Source: Edaphobacter sp. 4G125 (lineage in GTDB: Bacteria > Acidobacteriota > Terriglobia > Terriglobales > Acidobacteriaceae). Taken from it: a stretch of DNA of 64,000 nucleotides. Both the position numbers and the translations under genes were made by a program. Positions 51,717-60,461 of this stretch are shown here, piece by piece; the first letter of the stretch is position 1, and each line of letters opens with the position of its first letter. The notes beneath the pieces are model-generated. The model worked only from the letters and a program-made list of their open reading frames with translations, made no database searches and was not told where the DNA came from. The DNA lies in NCBI RefSeq assembly GCF_014274685.1, contig NZ_CP060393.1, positions 620,001 to 684,000 of the forward strand, given 5' to 3'.

Positions 51717-53261
51717 ATGGCATCCACAGTAGCGGTACCTGGGATTAAGGCTGCGGAGAAGTCGGCACTTCGCGAGATCACGCACTGGATCGGAGGCCAA
51801 AGAGTCGCTGGTAGTTCTGGTCGATTTGGTGATGTCTACAATCCGGCGACGGGACAGGTCCATGCCAGGGTCCCACTGGCAAGCCGTGCCGAGCTGGACG
51901 GGGTTGTGGCTACAGCGAAGGCCGCGTTTCCTGCGTGGGCTGCACAACCTCCGCTCAGGAGAGCTCGTGTCCTCTTCCGCTTCCGTGACCTGTTGGAGAA
52001 GAATGCGGACAGAATCGCCGAAGCGATCACCTCGGAGCACGGCAAGATTTTTTCCGATGCTAAGGGCGAGGTGACGCGCGGCCTCGAAGTGGTCGAGTTC
52101 GCCACCGGGATTCCGCATCTGCTGAAGGGGGAGTTCTCCGAACAGGTGGGTACGGATATCGACAGCTGGTCGATGCGGCAGCCGCTGGGAGTGGTGGCTG
52201 GAATTACACCGTTCAACTTCCCTGCGATGGTTCCGATGTGGATGTTTCCTGTCGCACTTGCCTGCGGGAATCCCTTTATTCTGAAGCCGAGCGAGCGCGA
52301 TCCCAGTGCATCGGTCCTGATCGCTGAGTTGCTGAAGGAGGCTGGGCTCCCTGACGGTGTTTTCAATGTGCTTCACGGCGATAAGGGTGCAGTGGATGGG
52401 TTGTTGGAGCACCCTGATATCCAGGCAGTGAGTTTTGTTGGCTCGACTCCGATTGCGGAGTATGTGTACGGCAAGGGCACAGCACATGGGAAGCGTGTAC
52501 AGGCGCTGGGCGGAGCGAAGAACCACATGATCGTGATGCCGGATGCTGATCTCGATCAGGCGGCCGACGCCCTGGTGGGAGCGGCGTATGGTTCTGCCGG
52601 TGAGCGCTGCATGGCGATTTCGGTCGCGGTGGCCGTGGGAAATTCTACGGCGGATGCGCTGCGCGAGAAGGTGATCGATCGTATTGCCAAGCTCAAAGTT
52701 CTGCCGGGCATGGAGAATGGCTCCGACATGGGGCCATTGGTGACGAAGCCGCATCTGGAGCGGGTGAGTGGATATCTCGCCACCGGCGCGACGGAAGGGG
52801 CTGAGTTGGTGGTCGATGGTCGCAACGGTGCGCTGCCGAAGGGAGATGGTTTCTTTCTGGGAGCAACGTTGTTCGATCATGTGAAGCCGGAGATGCAGAT
52901 CTATAAGGATGAGATCTTCGGGCCGGTGCTGGGACTGGTTCGCGCGCGCGACTTTGAGACAGCGCTTGAACTAATTAACAAGCACGAGTTCGGGAACGGA
53001 ACCTCTATATTTACCCGCGACGGAGATACGGCGCGGGAGTTTGCTCACGCGGTGCAGGTCGGCATGGTTGGGATTAACGTGCCGATCCCGGTTCCGATGG
53101 CGTTCCACAGCTTCGGCGGCTGGAAGCGGTCGCTGTTTGGCGATCATGCGATGCATGGGCCGGAGGGCGTCCGGTTTTATACGCGGATCAAGACCATTAC
53201 GGCTCGCTGGCCAAAGGGTATCCGGGCCGGGGTGGATACGACGATGCCGACGCTGGGGTAA
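51717..53261 (+). CDS. mmsA: Methylmalonate-semialdehyde dehydrogenase (CoA-acylating)
   Basis: A 514-residue aldehyde dehydrogenase that converts methylmalonate or malonate semialdehyde to propionyl- or acetyl-CoA, in valine or inositol breakdown. Motifs: [76 protein letters not shown], catalytic Cys298 in [11 protein letters not shown], and [19 protein letters not shown]. The C-terminal [32 protein letters not shown] is diagnostic for this subfamily. The enzyme is complete. The start is ATG with AGAGAGG upstream. No other valine or inositol genes lie next to it, but an operator-rich promoter does. Confidence 0.96.
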   Translation: MASTVAVPGIKAAEKSALREITHWIGGQRVAGSSGRFGDVYNPATGQVHARVPLASRAELDGVVATAKAAFPAWAAQPPLRRARVLFRFRDLLEKNADRIAEAITSEHGKIFSDAKGEVTRGLEVVEFATGIPHLLKGEFSEQVGTDIDSWSMRQPLGVVAGITPFNFPAMVPMWMFPVALACGNPFILKPSERDPSASVLIAELLKEAGLPDGVFNVLHGDKGAVDGLLEHPDIQAVSFVGSTPIAEYVYGKGTAHGKRVQALGGAKNHMIVMPDADLDQAADALVGAAYGSAGERCMAISVAVAVGNSTADALREKVIDRIAKLKVLPGMENGSDMGPLVTKPHLERVSGYLATGATEGAELVVDGRNGALPKGDGFFLGATLFDHVKPEMQIYKDEIFGPVLGLVRARDFETALELINKHEFGNGTSIFTRDGDTAREFAHAVQVGMVGINVPIPVPMAFHSFGGWKRSLFGDHAMHGPEGVRFYTRIKTITARWPKGIRAGVDTTMPTLG

Positions 53262-53312
53262 CCCCCCCCATTTTGATGCAAAGTATTCAATCATTTTGAC
53301 TTAGGTTCGGAC
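53262..53312 (-). repeat. Repeat element shared with 33811-33863, copy B
   Basis: Read on the minus strand: GGTCCGAACCTAAG, then GATTGAATACTTTGCATCAA and a run of Gs. It begins at the mmsA stop codon. Copy A lies upstream of ggt on the opposite strand. Confidence 0.65.
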
Positions 53313-53343
53313 CTCAGACTGCAATCGGTGCGTACCTAAATTA

Positions 53344-53379
53344 TTGCGATGGCCCTGGGATTGATTTCCCAGGGTCATC
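53344..53379. terminator. Strong hairpin terminator after mmsA
   Basis: 15-bp arms (53344-53358 and 53365-53379, one G-T wobble, ends GCGATG/CATCGC, core CCCTGGGA/TCCCAGGG) around a six-base loop, 82 bases after the stop. It is followed by a pyrimidine-rich stretch rather than a clean T-run. Confidence 0.75.
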
Positions 53380-53393
53380 GCTTCTCACCTTTT

Positions 53394-53636
53394 CTATCGA
53401 TACCTAATTAAAGAATAGCTGAAGGAGGCAGGTGTTTCTGCAATCAGCATGTCATCTATTTTCAATAATTTACGTCTCCAAAGCACTTGACAGAGTAAAT
53501 GGGCAAGCTTTGATTCCCTTGGAATGACGGAGTGGAGTAGTTTGGCGAGATGCAGCTGGGGCCCATATCGAAAAGATATTTCGTAGTCGGGGTTTCCACA
53601 CGCGATGGGTCGACCGTTCCCATCTTCTTGCAGCAA
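53394..53636 (-). CDS. Possible small hypothetical protein (weak)
   Basis: An 80-codon frame from a TTG start. The reading (EDGNGRPIACGNPDYEISF..., LAKLLHSVIPRESKLAHLLC) looks more protein-like than random, and codon third positions are richer in A and T than in neighbouring genes. There is no ribosome site, and a different frame (53470-53721) is open opposite it, so it may be a remnant of a once longer gene or noise. I recognise no family. The rest of 53262-53728 holds the repeat, the terminator and nothing else I can name. Confidence 0.2.
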   Translation of the reverse strand: MLQEDGNGRPIACGNPDYEISFRYGPQLHLAKLLHSVIPRESKLAHLLCQVLWRRKLLKIDDMLIAETPASFSYSLIRYR

Positions 53637-53728
53637 AAGGGTGATTGCTCACGAAGTTGCTCCTCGTCCTCCTATCTTGTAAGTACGTCTCCACATGATC
53701 CATGTTCATATCGTGGGCCACTAGAACG

Positions 53729-54757
53729 TCAATCGTGAGAAACTCTGTCGATTACAGCCATTTCCATAGAACGAGGGCGCTTCGCTTTTGAGGGATTCAG
53801 AATCACGAATCCACCTGAATGGCTGAAATAGATGCTATGAAATAAGTACGTCGGCAGCGTTCCATCAATCCCTGTGGGTGAGTGCGGTTGATCGTCCATG
53901 ATTGCCAACAACATATCTACAAGGTTCACATTGCCTACTCTGAGGGTGGGTACTCGCACAAGCTGCGCGCCTTGTCTGTGGCCACCCTCAATTACGCTAG
54001 TCATATTCCCCTGTTGGTGCAGAAACAGCGTCCCGCCAACCCGCGAAAAAAGTATTGCCATATTCGTTCCCGAGTCCAGCTGCATGGCAAGATCCCGTCC
54101 TGCAAGCTCGAACGATCGCGCATGCACCACCAACTGTTTATAGATCGGCCGGCCGTCTAGAGAAGACTGTCGCGGCAAATCCAAATGTGTTCCCTTCATA
54201 GTCGATAGCAAAACTCCCGGCTCCTGCTCGAACACGAGCCGTTGTTCTTCGTTATCGAGCAGAAAATCGAATTTCTGGAGAAAGTCTTCACCCAGAATCC
54301 CATGGACGGTCGGCGCAATCGACTTTTCCCCTTCCAGGGGATCTACTATCACCTCAAGATTCGATGTCACGATCCGGCCAAGCTTAATCTCCTTCGCGAT
54401 CACCAGCGAGACGACTGTCTCCCGACTTACTGAAACCAGGGTGGTCCGCCCTACTATCGGCATCTTCAGCGCCTGCGCAATTTTCGGATCGACCATCGAC
54501 GTCTCGCATCCATTGTCCAAAATGAAATCAAACGGACCGACCCCATTGACACTCACCGAGACAATTGCATGTCCAGCTACCACCCGAAACGGAACCTCCG
54601 ACAGGCCGGAGGCATTTTCCTGAGAGATGGCAAACACCCTCACAGGAGGCAGCAGTAAAAGTCCAACCAAAACTTCACCAAGCAGAAATCGGTTGAGAAA
54701 ACGGCGATAACGCGTATTGCCGACCGAAAGAACGGCGCAAGATGAAAAGAGTTGCAT
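53729..54757 (-). CDS. Membrane-anchored or exported aspartyl protease-like protein (retropepsin-like pair)
   Basis: A 342-residue protein with a hydrophobic N-terminal segment (FLLGEVLVGLLLLPPVRVFA). Two retropepsin-like halves follow. Asp81 lies in FDFILDNGCETSMVD and Asp228 in DLAMQLDSGTNMAIL, each in the D-X-G context of bacterial aspartyl proteases, with HGILGEDFL and DGTLPTYLF as the paired hydrophobic motifs. The first motif is D-N-G rather than the usual D-T/S-G, so activity is uncertain. Such proteins are common in Acidobacteria; targets are unknown. It is divergent from the winged-helix/PD40 gene. Confidence 0.82.
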   Translation of the reverse strand: MQLFSSCAVLSVGNTRYRRFLNRFLLGEVLVGLLLLPPVRVFAISQENASGLSEVPFRVVAGHAIVSVSVNGVGPFDFILDNGCETSMVDPKIAQALKMPIVGRTTLVSVSRETVVSLVIAKEIKLGRIVTSNLEVIVDPLEGEKSIAPTVHGILGEDFLQKFDFLLDNEEQRLVFEQEPGVLLSTMKGTHLDLPRQSSLDGRPIYKQLVVHARSFELAGRDLAMQLDSGTNMAILFSRVGGTLFLHQQGNMTSVIEGGHRQGAQLVRVPTLRVGNVNLVDMLLAIMDDQPHSPTGIDGTLPTYLFHSIYFSHSGGFVILNPSKAKRPRSMEMAVIDRVSHD

Positions 54758-54875
54758 AAAGCCTCCTAAGCAGCTTCCTCAGCCTGTCATCGCAGTGCTG
54801 AGGAAGTACTTTGGTGACCCTTTGCCTCTTCTGAGATTTTTATGAGAATTTTGTACGGCGGACGAAAGGTATGCC

Positions 54876-56990
54876 GTGATCTATCGCTTTGGAGATTTTG
54901 AGCTACACGAGGGTGGTTTCTGCCTCATTCGTAACGGGCATCGGATAGCTTTGGAGCCAAAGGCCCTGAGCGTTCTTTTGGTGCTGGTAAGCCGTGCCGG
55001 ACGCTTAGTCGACAAGCGCTCTCTTCTGGAATTGGTATGGAATGGGACGTTCGTCGAGGAGAATACCTTGACCCGGACCATCGGTGTAATCCGCCGCGAG
55101 TTGGGAGACAGCACCAAAGAGTCTCGATTCATCGAAACTATCCCTACCCGCGGTTATCGCTTCATCGCGCCAGTCGATACTCTCCCCGAACAAGCCTCCG
55201 CATCGACGCTCGCCTGCGCCGCGCCCGTGTCCAGCCCTACTCCTCGTGGCCGGCCCAATCGCCATATTCTCATTCTGACGGCCATCGCCGCTGTCATCAT
55301 CGTCTCCGGCTTTGCAGTCTGGCGCCTTTACGCAAAAGCAGCCTCTGAAGAACCAACGGTAGTGACCCCCGTTCCACTTACGACCTATCGAGGCAGCGAA
55401 AACGCTCCATCCTTTTCCCCTGACGGAGATCAGGTTGCCTTTGAGTGGAACAGCGAAAAACAGAACAAATTCGATATCTACATAAAAGTAGTTGGTTCAG
55501 ATTCCACCCCACTCCGTTTGACGAACGCCCCCGATCCCAGCCGATGGCCTTCCTGGTCGCCCGACGGCCGAACGATCGCCTTCGAGCGCGTCGTCAGTCC
55601 AGGCACGGTATACCTAATACTGATTCCAGCTCTAGGCGGCCCCGAGCGAAAGCTTGCGGAATTCCACACCTGGACGGATGCCCAAGGCTCCAGCCCCACC
55701 TGGTCTGTCAACAGCAAATGGCTTGTCTTGCCAGCCGTTGTCGAGTCTCGTCCTCACCTAGTTCGGATTTCAGTCGATACTGGTGAATTCAACCCCATCA
55801 CGGACCCACCCACGTCGCTGGCTGACGCGTTTCCGACCATCTCACCTGATGGGAAGACGTTGCTCTTCGCTCGGCACGGGGCCTTCAATGCAGGCAGTCT
55901 CTATTCTGTTAAGGTGGACGCCGATGCAAAGCCCCTTGGCAGTCCTACCCAACTTTCCGTCGGTCCAAGATTTTGGGAATCACGTTGGACCGCAGATAGC
56001 AGCGAGATTATCGCGCACACCTACGGCGATCGCTTCCACGGAGCGGTGCGTATCCGGCCAGATGGTTCGCCCCCTTTCCAGCACATTCCCTGGCTGAATA
56101 GCGAGGGCTCGTTCGACATAGCACGTCGAGGTCATCGGCTTGCCTTCTCCGCTGTTCACGGCGATACCAACATCTGGCGGATCGATCTAACCGCCAAACC
56201 TCTTCATCCCGAGCCATTCATTGCGTCCACTGTCCGCGATGTCTTTCCTCAATACTCGCCCGACGGGCGCAAACTTGCATTTCATTCCAGCCGCAGCGGC
56301 ACGGGATTGGATATCTGGATCAGCGACAGCGAGGGAAACCAGGCGCGGCAGCTCACATTCATGCGCCCCGGACTCACCGGATCCCCGCACTGGTCTCCGG
56401 ACGGCCAGACTCTTGCCTTCGACTCCAGCTCTACCGGACATTTCCAGATCTACACCATGAGTTCGGATGGCGGAAAGATAAGCCAGAGGACTCATGGCAA
56501 CTTTGACAGTTTTGGCGCAACCTGGTCACGCGATGGCCGCTGGTTGTACTTCACTACTAACCAGAGCGGTAGAAACGAGATCTGGAAGATACCTGTCACG
56601 GGTGGAACATCCATCCAGGTAACTCACAATGGAGGAGCGATGGCGATCGAATCCCAGGATGGCGCCACTCTTTATTTCTCCAAGGAAGCAGGAACCGGAT
56701 CCATCTGGAAGATGCCCATCTCTGGAGGTCCTGAGCAACAGCTTACAGACTCACTCTTCCGAACCAACTTCGCCGTCACCAAAAAGGGAATCTATTTCAT
56801 GACCGCTCCCAGCATCGATGGCACATCTGAGATCCGCTTCTATAGCTTCGTTACTGGTGCTACTACAATCATTGTGCCAATCGGTCTGCCTGAATACGGC
56901 CTTGCTGTTTCGCCCGACGAGCGATACCTCGTCTACGATCAGCTCGACGACCCAGCCAGCGACCTGATGCTTGTCGATAATTTTCACTAA
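54876..56990 (+). CDS. CadC-like winged-helix regulator fused to TolB/PD40 beta-propeller
   Basis: A 704-residue membrane-bound regulator. It starts at GTG 54876. Residues 1-97 are an OmpR/PhoB-type winged helix (YRFGDFELHEGGFCLIRNG, ALEPKALSVLLVLVSRAGRLVDKRSLLELVW, FVEENTLTRTIGVIRRELGD, IETIPTRGYRFIAPV). One transmembrane helix lies at about 128-146. The periplasmic part is a chain of WD40-like PD40 repeats, each with an S-P/R-D-G-X-X-(I/L) core: FSPDGDQVAFEW, WSPDGRTIAFER, YSPDGRKLAFHS, WSPDGQTLAFDS, WSRDGRWLYFTT. Acidobacteria have many such proteins. The propeller probably senses a periplasmic signal and the HTH acts at the membrane. It lies just upstream of the PadR gene. Confidence 0.92.
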   Translation: MIYRFGDFELHEGGFCLIRNGHRIALEPKALSVLLVLVSRAGRLVDKRSLLELVWNGTFVEENTLTRTIGVIRRELGDSTKESRFIETIPTRGYRFIAPVDTLPEQASASTLACAAPVSSPTPRGRPNRHILILTAIAAVIIVSGFAVWRLYAKAASEEPTVVTPVPLTTYRGSENAPSFSPDGDQVAFEWNSEKQNKFDIYIKVVGSDSTPLRLTNAPDPSRWPSWSPDGRTIAFERVVSPGTVYLILIPALGGPERKLAEFHTWTDAQGSSPTWSVNSKWLVLPAVVESRPHLVRISVDTGEFNPITDPPTSLADAFPTISPDGKTLLFARHGAFNAGSLYSVKVDADAKPLGSPTQLSVGPRFWESRWTADSSEIIAHTYGDRFHGAVRIRPDGSPPFQHIPWLNSEGSFDIARRGHRLAFSAVHGDTNIWRIDLTAKPLHPEPFIASTVRDVFPQYSPDGRKLAFHSSRSGTGLDIWISDSEGNQARQLTFMRPGLTGSPHWSPDGQTLAFDSSSTGHFQIYTMSSDGGKISQRTHGNFDSFGATWSRDGRWLYFTTNQSGRNEIWKIPVTGGTSIQVTHNGGAMAIESQDGATLYFSKEAGTGSIWKMPISGGPEQQLTDSLFRTNFAVTKKGIYFMTAPSIDGTSEIRFYSFVTGATTIIVPIGLPEYGLAVSPDERYLVYDQLDDPASDLMLVDNFH

Positions 56991-57019
56991 TTTCCTAGTC
57001 GGTAAAACTTCCTTTCCAC

Positions 57020-57050
57020 TTGACAGGCAAGTGAATAAAGTCCATGCTAC
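57020..57050 (+). promoter_or_regulatory. Possible promoter of the PadR-permease operon
   Basis: TTGACA (57020-57025) is a perfect -35 box. The -10 is weak: TGCTAC at 57045-57050, after 19 bases. It is 20 bases upstream of the PadR start, in the usual place for PadR autoregulation. Confidence 0.35.
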
Positions 57051-57068
57051 GTTTCAAGGACCACTTGA

Positions 57069-57416
57069 ATGTCTAGTAAAGAAAAAGAATCGATTCAACT
57101 GCTGCAAGGCACGCTCGACCTCATCGTGTTGCGAACACTCTCCACGATGGGGCCGCAGCATGCTTATCAGATCGCTACGCGGCTCCAGCAGATCTCCGAC
57201 AGCCTGCTCAACCTCAATCAGGGCACGCTTTATCCTGCGCTGGTGCGGCTGGAGCAATATGGGTGGATCAAGGGTACGTGGGGAAAGACGGAGAACAACC
57301 GTGAAGCCAAGTTTTATGCCATCACGAAAGGCGGACAGAAGGCGTTGAGCGAGGAGACTGAACGATGGAGAAAAATGGCAGGCCTAGTGGAGCGGCTTCT
57401 GCTTGAGGAGTCCTAG
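57069..57416 (+). CDS. PadR-family transcriptional regulator
   Basis: A 115-residue winged-helix regulator. PadR wording is complete: [80 protein letters not shown], ending in a dimerisation helix. In Acidobacteria such PadR genes sit directly before ADOP-type permeases. Here the permease starts two bases after its stop, so they form one operon and PadR probably represses it. The effector is unknown. Confidence 0.95.
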   Translation: MSSKEKESIQLLQGTLDLIVLRTLSTMGPQHAYQIATRLQQISDSLLNLNQGTLYPALVRLEQYGWIKGTWGKTENNREAKFYAITKGGQKALSEETERWRKMAGLVERLLLEES

Positions 57417-57418
57417 AT

Positions 57419-60136
57419 ATGAAGAACCTGCGACGCTTCTTTCTGAGAATTTTTAGCCTCTTCAGCAACGACGAGACCGAAGCAGAACTCGATCGCGAGA
57501 TTGTCGCTCATCTTGCACTGCTGGAAGATGAGTTCCGGAAGAAGGGTATGAGCCCTAAAGAAGCGCGGGTGGCGGCTCGACGCGCCTATGGCGGAGTTGA
57601 GCAGGCAAAGCAACTGCATCGTGATGAACGCTCTTATCCATGGCTGGCGCAGACTCTTCAGGATATTCGCCATACCTTGCGTCAGCTGCGCAAGTCTCCG
57701 GGGTTCACGTTGACTGCCATCCTGATGCTAGGGCTGGGAATCGGTGCGACCACGGCAATCTTTTCCATCGTTGAAGGTGTGTTGCTGCGTCCGTTGCCCT
57801 TTCCTGAGCCTGGACGGCTGGTGACGTTGGGCGATGTTCTGGAGGGATCCAATTCTTCGTCTGGCAGCGCTGCGGTTACCGCTCCTGATATCCGAAACTA
57901 TATGCGGGACACGCATAGTTTTACGCATTTGGGAGGCTATCAGCAAAGATCGTATGAACTGTCGGGCAGCGATGAGCCGCAGCCTGTACGAGCATCGCGC
58001 ATGAGTGGAGAGGTTTTTTCTGCGCTGGAAGTTGCGCCGCTGCTTGGAAGAGTCTTTACGCAGCAGGAAGACGATCAACACCAGCCGTTTGTTGTGCTCA
58101 GTTACAGCTTGTGGCAGGGCCGTTTTCATGGCGATGCAAAGATCCTGGGTTCCAAAATCCTTCTCAACCGGAATCCGTACATCGTTATTGGTGTGATGCC
58201 ACGCGATTTTGAGTTTCCGCTCTCGCCCGGGCTGGGGTACCAAAGCGAGCTCTGGGTCCCGATGAGTCCTGACCCTGGAGAGTTTCTGGCTGGCGCCGCT
58301 GCATCGTGGAACCTGCGGATGGTGGGCCGATTGAAGCCGGGTGTTACTCCCGAGCAGGCGCAGAGCGATGCGCAACGAGTGGCGATTGAAACGATGCGGA
58401 ATTATCCGGCATACATGAGCAGCCTTCGGATCCACGCTGAGGTGAAGGGGCTGCAGGAAGACACGGTCGCCCGTGCACGTCCGCTGTTGCGCACGCTCTT
58501 CTTTGCTGTAGTCGTAGTTCTTCTGATTGCCTGTGCAAACCAGGCTGGTCTTTTGCTAGTGCGTTCCATCCGTCGACGAAGGGAGATTGCGGTGCGTCTT
58601 GCACTTGGCGCCCGTGCGACGGCGCTACTGCGCCAGGCTGTGATCGAGAGTATGATCCTGAGTCTGGGTGGAGGCGTTCTTGGTCTTGCGTTCGCGGGCA
58701 TCGCGCTACGCGTTGGCTTGAACCTGCTGCCGCAGACGCTGCCGCGCGTCCGGGAGATCGGTTTGGACTGGGTGGTTGTGAGCTTCGCGCTCGGGCTGGT
58801 ATTGCTTACGGGTTTCCTTTGCGGGCTGGCACCCGCGTTTGCCGCAATCCAAACAAGCGTCAACGAGACGCTGAAGGAAGGTGGCCGCACCGGAAGCTCG
58901 GGAAGTGGTCATACGCGGCTGCGTTCCACGCTGGTGGTGGGAGAGATTGCGGTTGCTTTGATCCTTCTGGCTGCATCCGGACTGTTGCTACGCAGTTTTG
59001 AGAAGATGCGTTCTGTCGATATGGGTTTTCAGCCGGACCATACATTGGCTGCGTACTATTCTCTGCCGGGGAAGCAATATACGACACAACCACAGATCGA
59101 TACCTTCAATCAAATGTTGCTCGATGGTCTTCGGCAGCTGCCTGGTGTTGAATCCGTAGGCATGACTGGCTTGCTGCCTGCAGGAGGGTTCAACGGAGGA
59201 GGTATCTCGATTCTTCCGGAAGGCTATGTCTCTTCGAAAGGAGCAGGGTTGCACATGGCAGCCTCCACGCAGGTTAAGGGTGATCTGTTTCCTGCGCTGG
59301 GAATTCGTTTGCTGCGCGGTCGCCTGTTCACAGAAGCAGACAGAGAGGGTTCACCGTTGGTAGCAATCGTGAACCACAAACTGGCGGAACACTACTGGCC
59401 CGGAGAGAACCCTATCGGTAAGCGCCTGCGCCGAGGCATGCCAGAGACTTCGACACCTTGGATGACCATTGTGGGAGAAGTGGGCGATGTGAAGATGGGT
59501 TCTGCTGATGGGCAGACACCGGAGCAGTTCTATCAGCCTGCAACTCAAGTGGTGGCTTCAGAAGGCGTCTTTGCCGCGGCGGGCGAGTTGATGGCGAATT
59601 ACGGATGGGTTGTGCTGCGCACGAGTGTTCCGCCTGAACAGATGGAAAATTCAATGCGGGCCGTGGTGCAGAAGATTGACCCGCAGCTTGCATTCATCAA
59701 GATGAAGACACTCGATGCGGTGGTTTCAGACAGCGAGGCGCCGCGCCGGTTCAACACGGTGTTGATCTCGTCCTTTGCGATTGCAGCCGTGTTGCTGGGG
59801 GTGATGGGAATCTACAGTGTGATCGCGTTTACGGTTGCGATCCGCGAACAGGAGATGGCAATCCGCATGGCGCTGGGCTGCGAACGCTCTCGAATCTTGC
59901 AATTGGTGCTCGCCTCCGGAGCGAAGCTGGCAGCGGTTGGCTGTGTTCTTGGGTTGCTTGGAGCGATCGCTGTTTCCAGCTTGCTTCGATCTTTTCTGTT
60001 TGGAGTGAGTCCATTCGACCCGGCGGTGCTTGGCACTTCTGTAGTCGCTATGCTGCTGCTTGCGCTGATGGCCTCTCTGTTGCCAGCGCTGCGTGCGTCC
60101 ATGACCGATCCGATGCTTGCAGTGCGCGGCGACTGA
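57419..60136 (+). CDS. ADOP-type (acidobacterial duplicated orphan permease) ABC permease
   Basis: A 905-residue FtsX/MacB-type permease with a duplicated architecture and no ATPase nearby. A short helical N-terminal domain ([35 protein letters not shown]) is followed by a MacB core ([32 protein letters not shown]), four helices in the middle (about residues 375-520), a second MacB core, and three C-terminal helices with FtsX wording ([27 protein letters not shown]). The permease is complete. Substrate is unknown; related transporters export peptides, antibiotics or lipids. The partner is a PadR regulator upstream. The gene's stop is followed at once by the HTH-only GntR gene. Confidence 0.93.
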   Translation: MKNLRRFFLRIFSLFSNDETEAELDREIVAHLALLEDEFRKKGMSPKEARVAARRAYGGVEQAKQLHRDERSYPWLAQTLQDIRHTLRQLRKSPGFTLTAILMLGLGIGATTAIFSIVEGVLLRPLPFPEPGRLVTLGDVLEGSNSSSGSAAVTAPDIRNYMRDTHSFTHLGGYQQRSYELSGSDEPQPVRASRMSGEVFSALEVAPLLGRVFTQQEDDQHQPFVVLSYSLWQGRFHGDAKILGSKILLNRNPYIVIGVMPRDFEFPLSPGLGYQSELWVPMSPDPGEFLAGAAASWNLRMVGRLKPGVTPEQAQSDAQRVAIETMRNYPAYMSSLRIHAEVKGLQEDTVARARPLLRTLFFAVVVVLLIACANQAGLLLVRSIRRRREIAVRLALGARATALLRQAVIESMILSLGGGVLGLAFAGIALRVGLNLLPQTLPRVREIGLDWVVVSFALGLVLLTGFLCGLAPAFAAIQTSVNETLKEGGRTGSSGSGHTRLRSTLVVGEIAVALILLAASGLLLRSFEKMRSVDMGFQPDHTLAAYYSLPGKQYTTQPQIDTFNQMLLDGLRQLPGVESVGMTGLLPAGGFNGGGISILPEGYVSSKGAGLHMAASTQVKGDLFPALGIRLLRGRLFTEADREGSPLVAIVNHKLAEHYWPGENPIGKRLRRGMPETSTPWMTIVGEVGDVKMGSADGQTPEQFYQPATQVVASEGVFAAAGELMANYGWVVLRTSVPPEQMENSMRAVVQKIDPQLAFIKMKTLDAVVSDSEAPRRFNTVLISSFAIAAVLLGVMGIYSVIAFTVAIREQEMAIRMALGCERSRILQLVLASGAKLAAVGCVLGLLGAIAVSSLLRSFLFGVSPFDPAVLGTSVVAMLLLALMASLLPALRASMTDPMLAVRGD

Positions 60137-60137
60137 C

Positions 60138-60461
60138 ATGCGAGGAGGAAGGGTGACGCATTCCTTGAACAAACGCAAGGAAACTGTGGCGATTGATTGC
60201 ACGATGGACCGAGAAAGTTTTGTTCCTCTCTATCTGCAAATCAAGAGTTGGCTTCTTAGCAAGATCGAGGCAGGGCAATTATCCCAGGGAGATGTGATTC
60301 CGTCGGAAACGCAGTTTACCTCGGCCTTGAGAGTAAGCCGCGGGACCGTCAGGCAGGCGCTTTTCGAGCTTCGCCTGGAGGGGTATCTCGTTCGCAAGAA
60401 GGGGCTCGGAACGTTCATCGGATTGTCGGACTCTAATATGCTCAGAGATTCGCGATGCTGA
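60138..60461 (+). CDS. HTH-only GntR-type DNA-binding protein (effector domain missing)
   Basis: A 107-residue protein. The GntR winged helix is clear (SFVPLYLQIKSWLLSKIEAGQLSQGDVIPSETQFTSALRVSRGTVRQALFELRLEGYLVRKKGLGTFIG), but the protein ends 12 residues later, so the C-terminal effector domain of the HutC/FadR types is absent. It may be a natural small regulator or a truncated remnant. The ATG at 60138 lies one base after the permease stop, implying coupling. The last 20 bases overlap the end of the convergent TPR gene. Confidence 0.75.
   Translation: MRGGRVTHSLNKRKETVAIDCTMDRESFVPLYLQIKSWLLSKIEAGQLSQGDVIPSETQFTSALRVSRGTVRQALFELRLEGYLVRKKGLGTFIGLSDSNMLRDSRC

Noticed and set aside
53470-53721. 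83-codon minus-strand frame (MAHDMNMDHVETYLQ...)
   Set aside because: It overlaps another frame of similar length, has no ribosome site or family wording, and is Arg-rich; at best part of a decayed gene.
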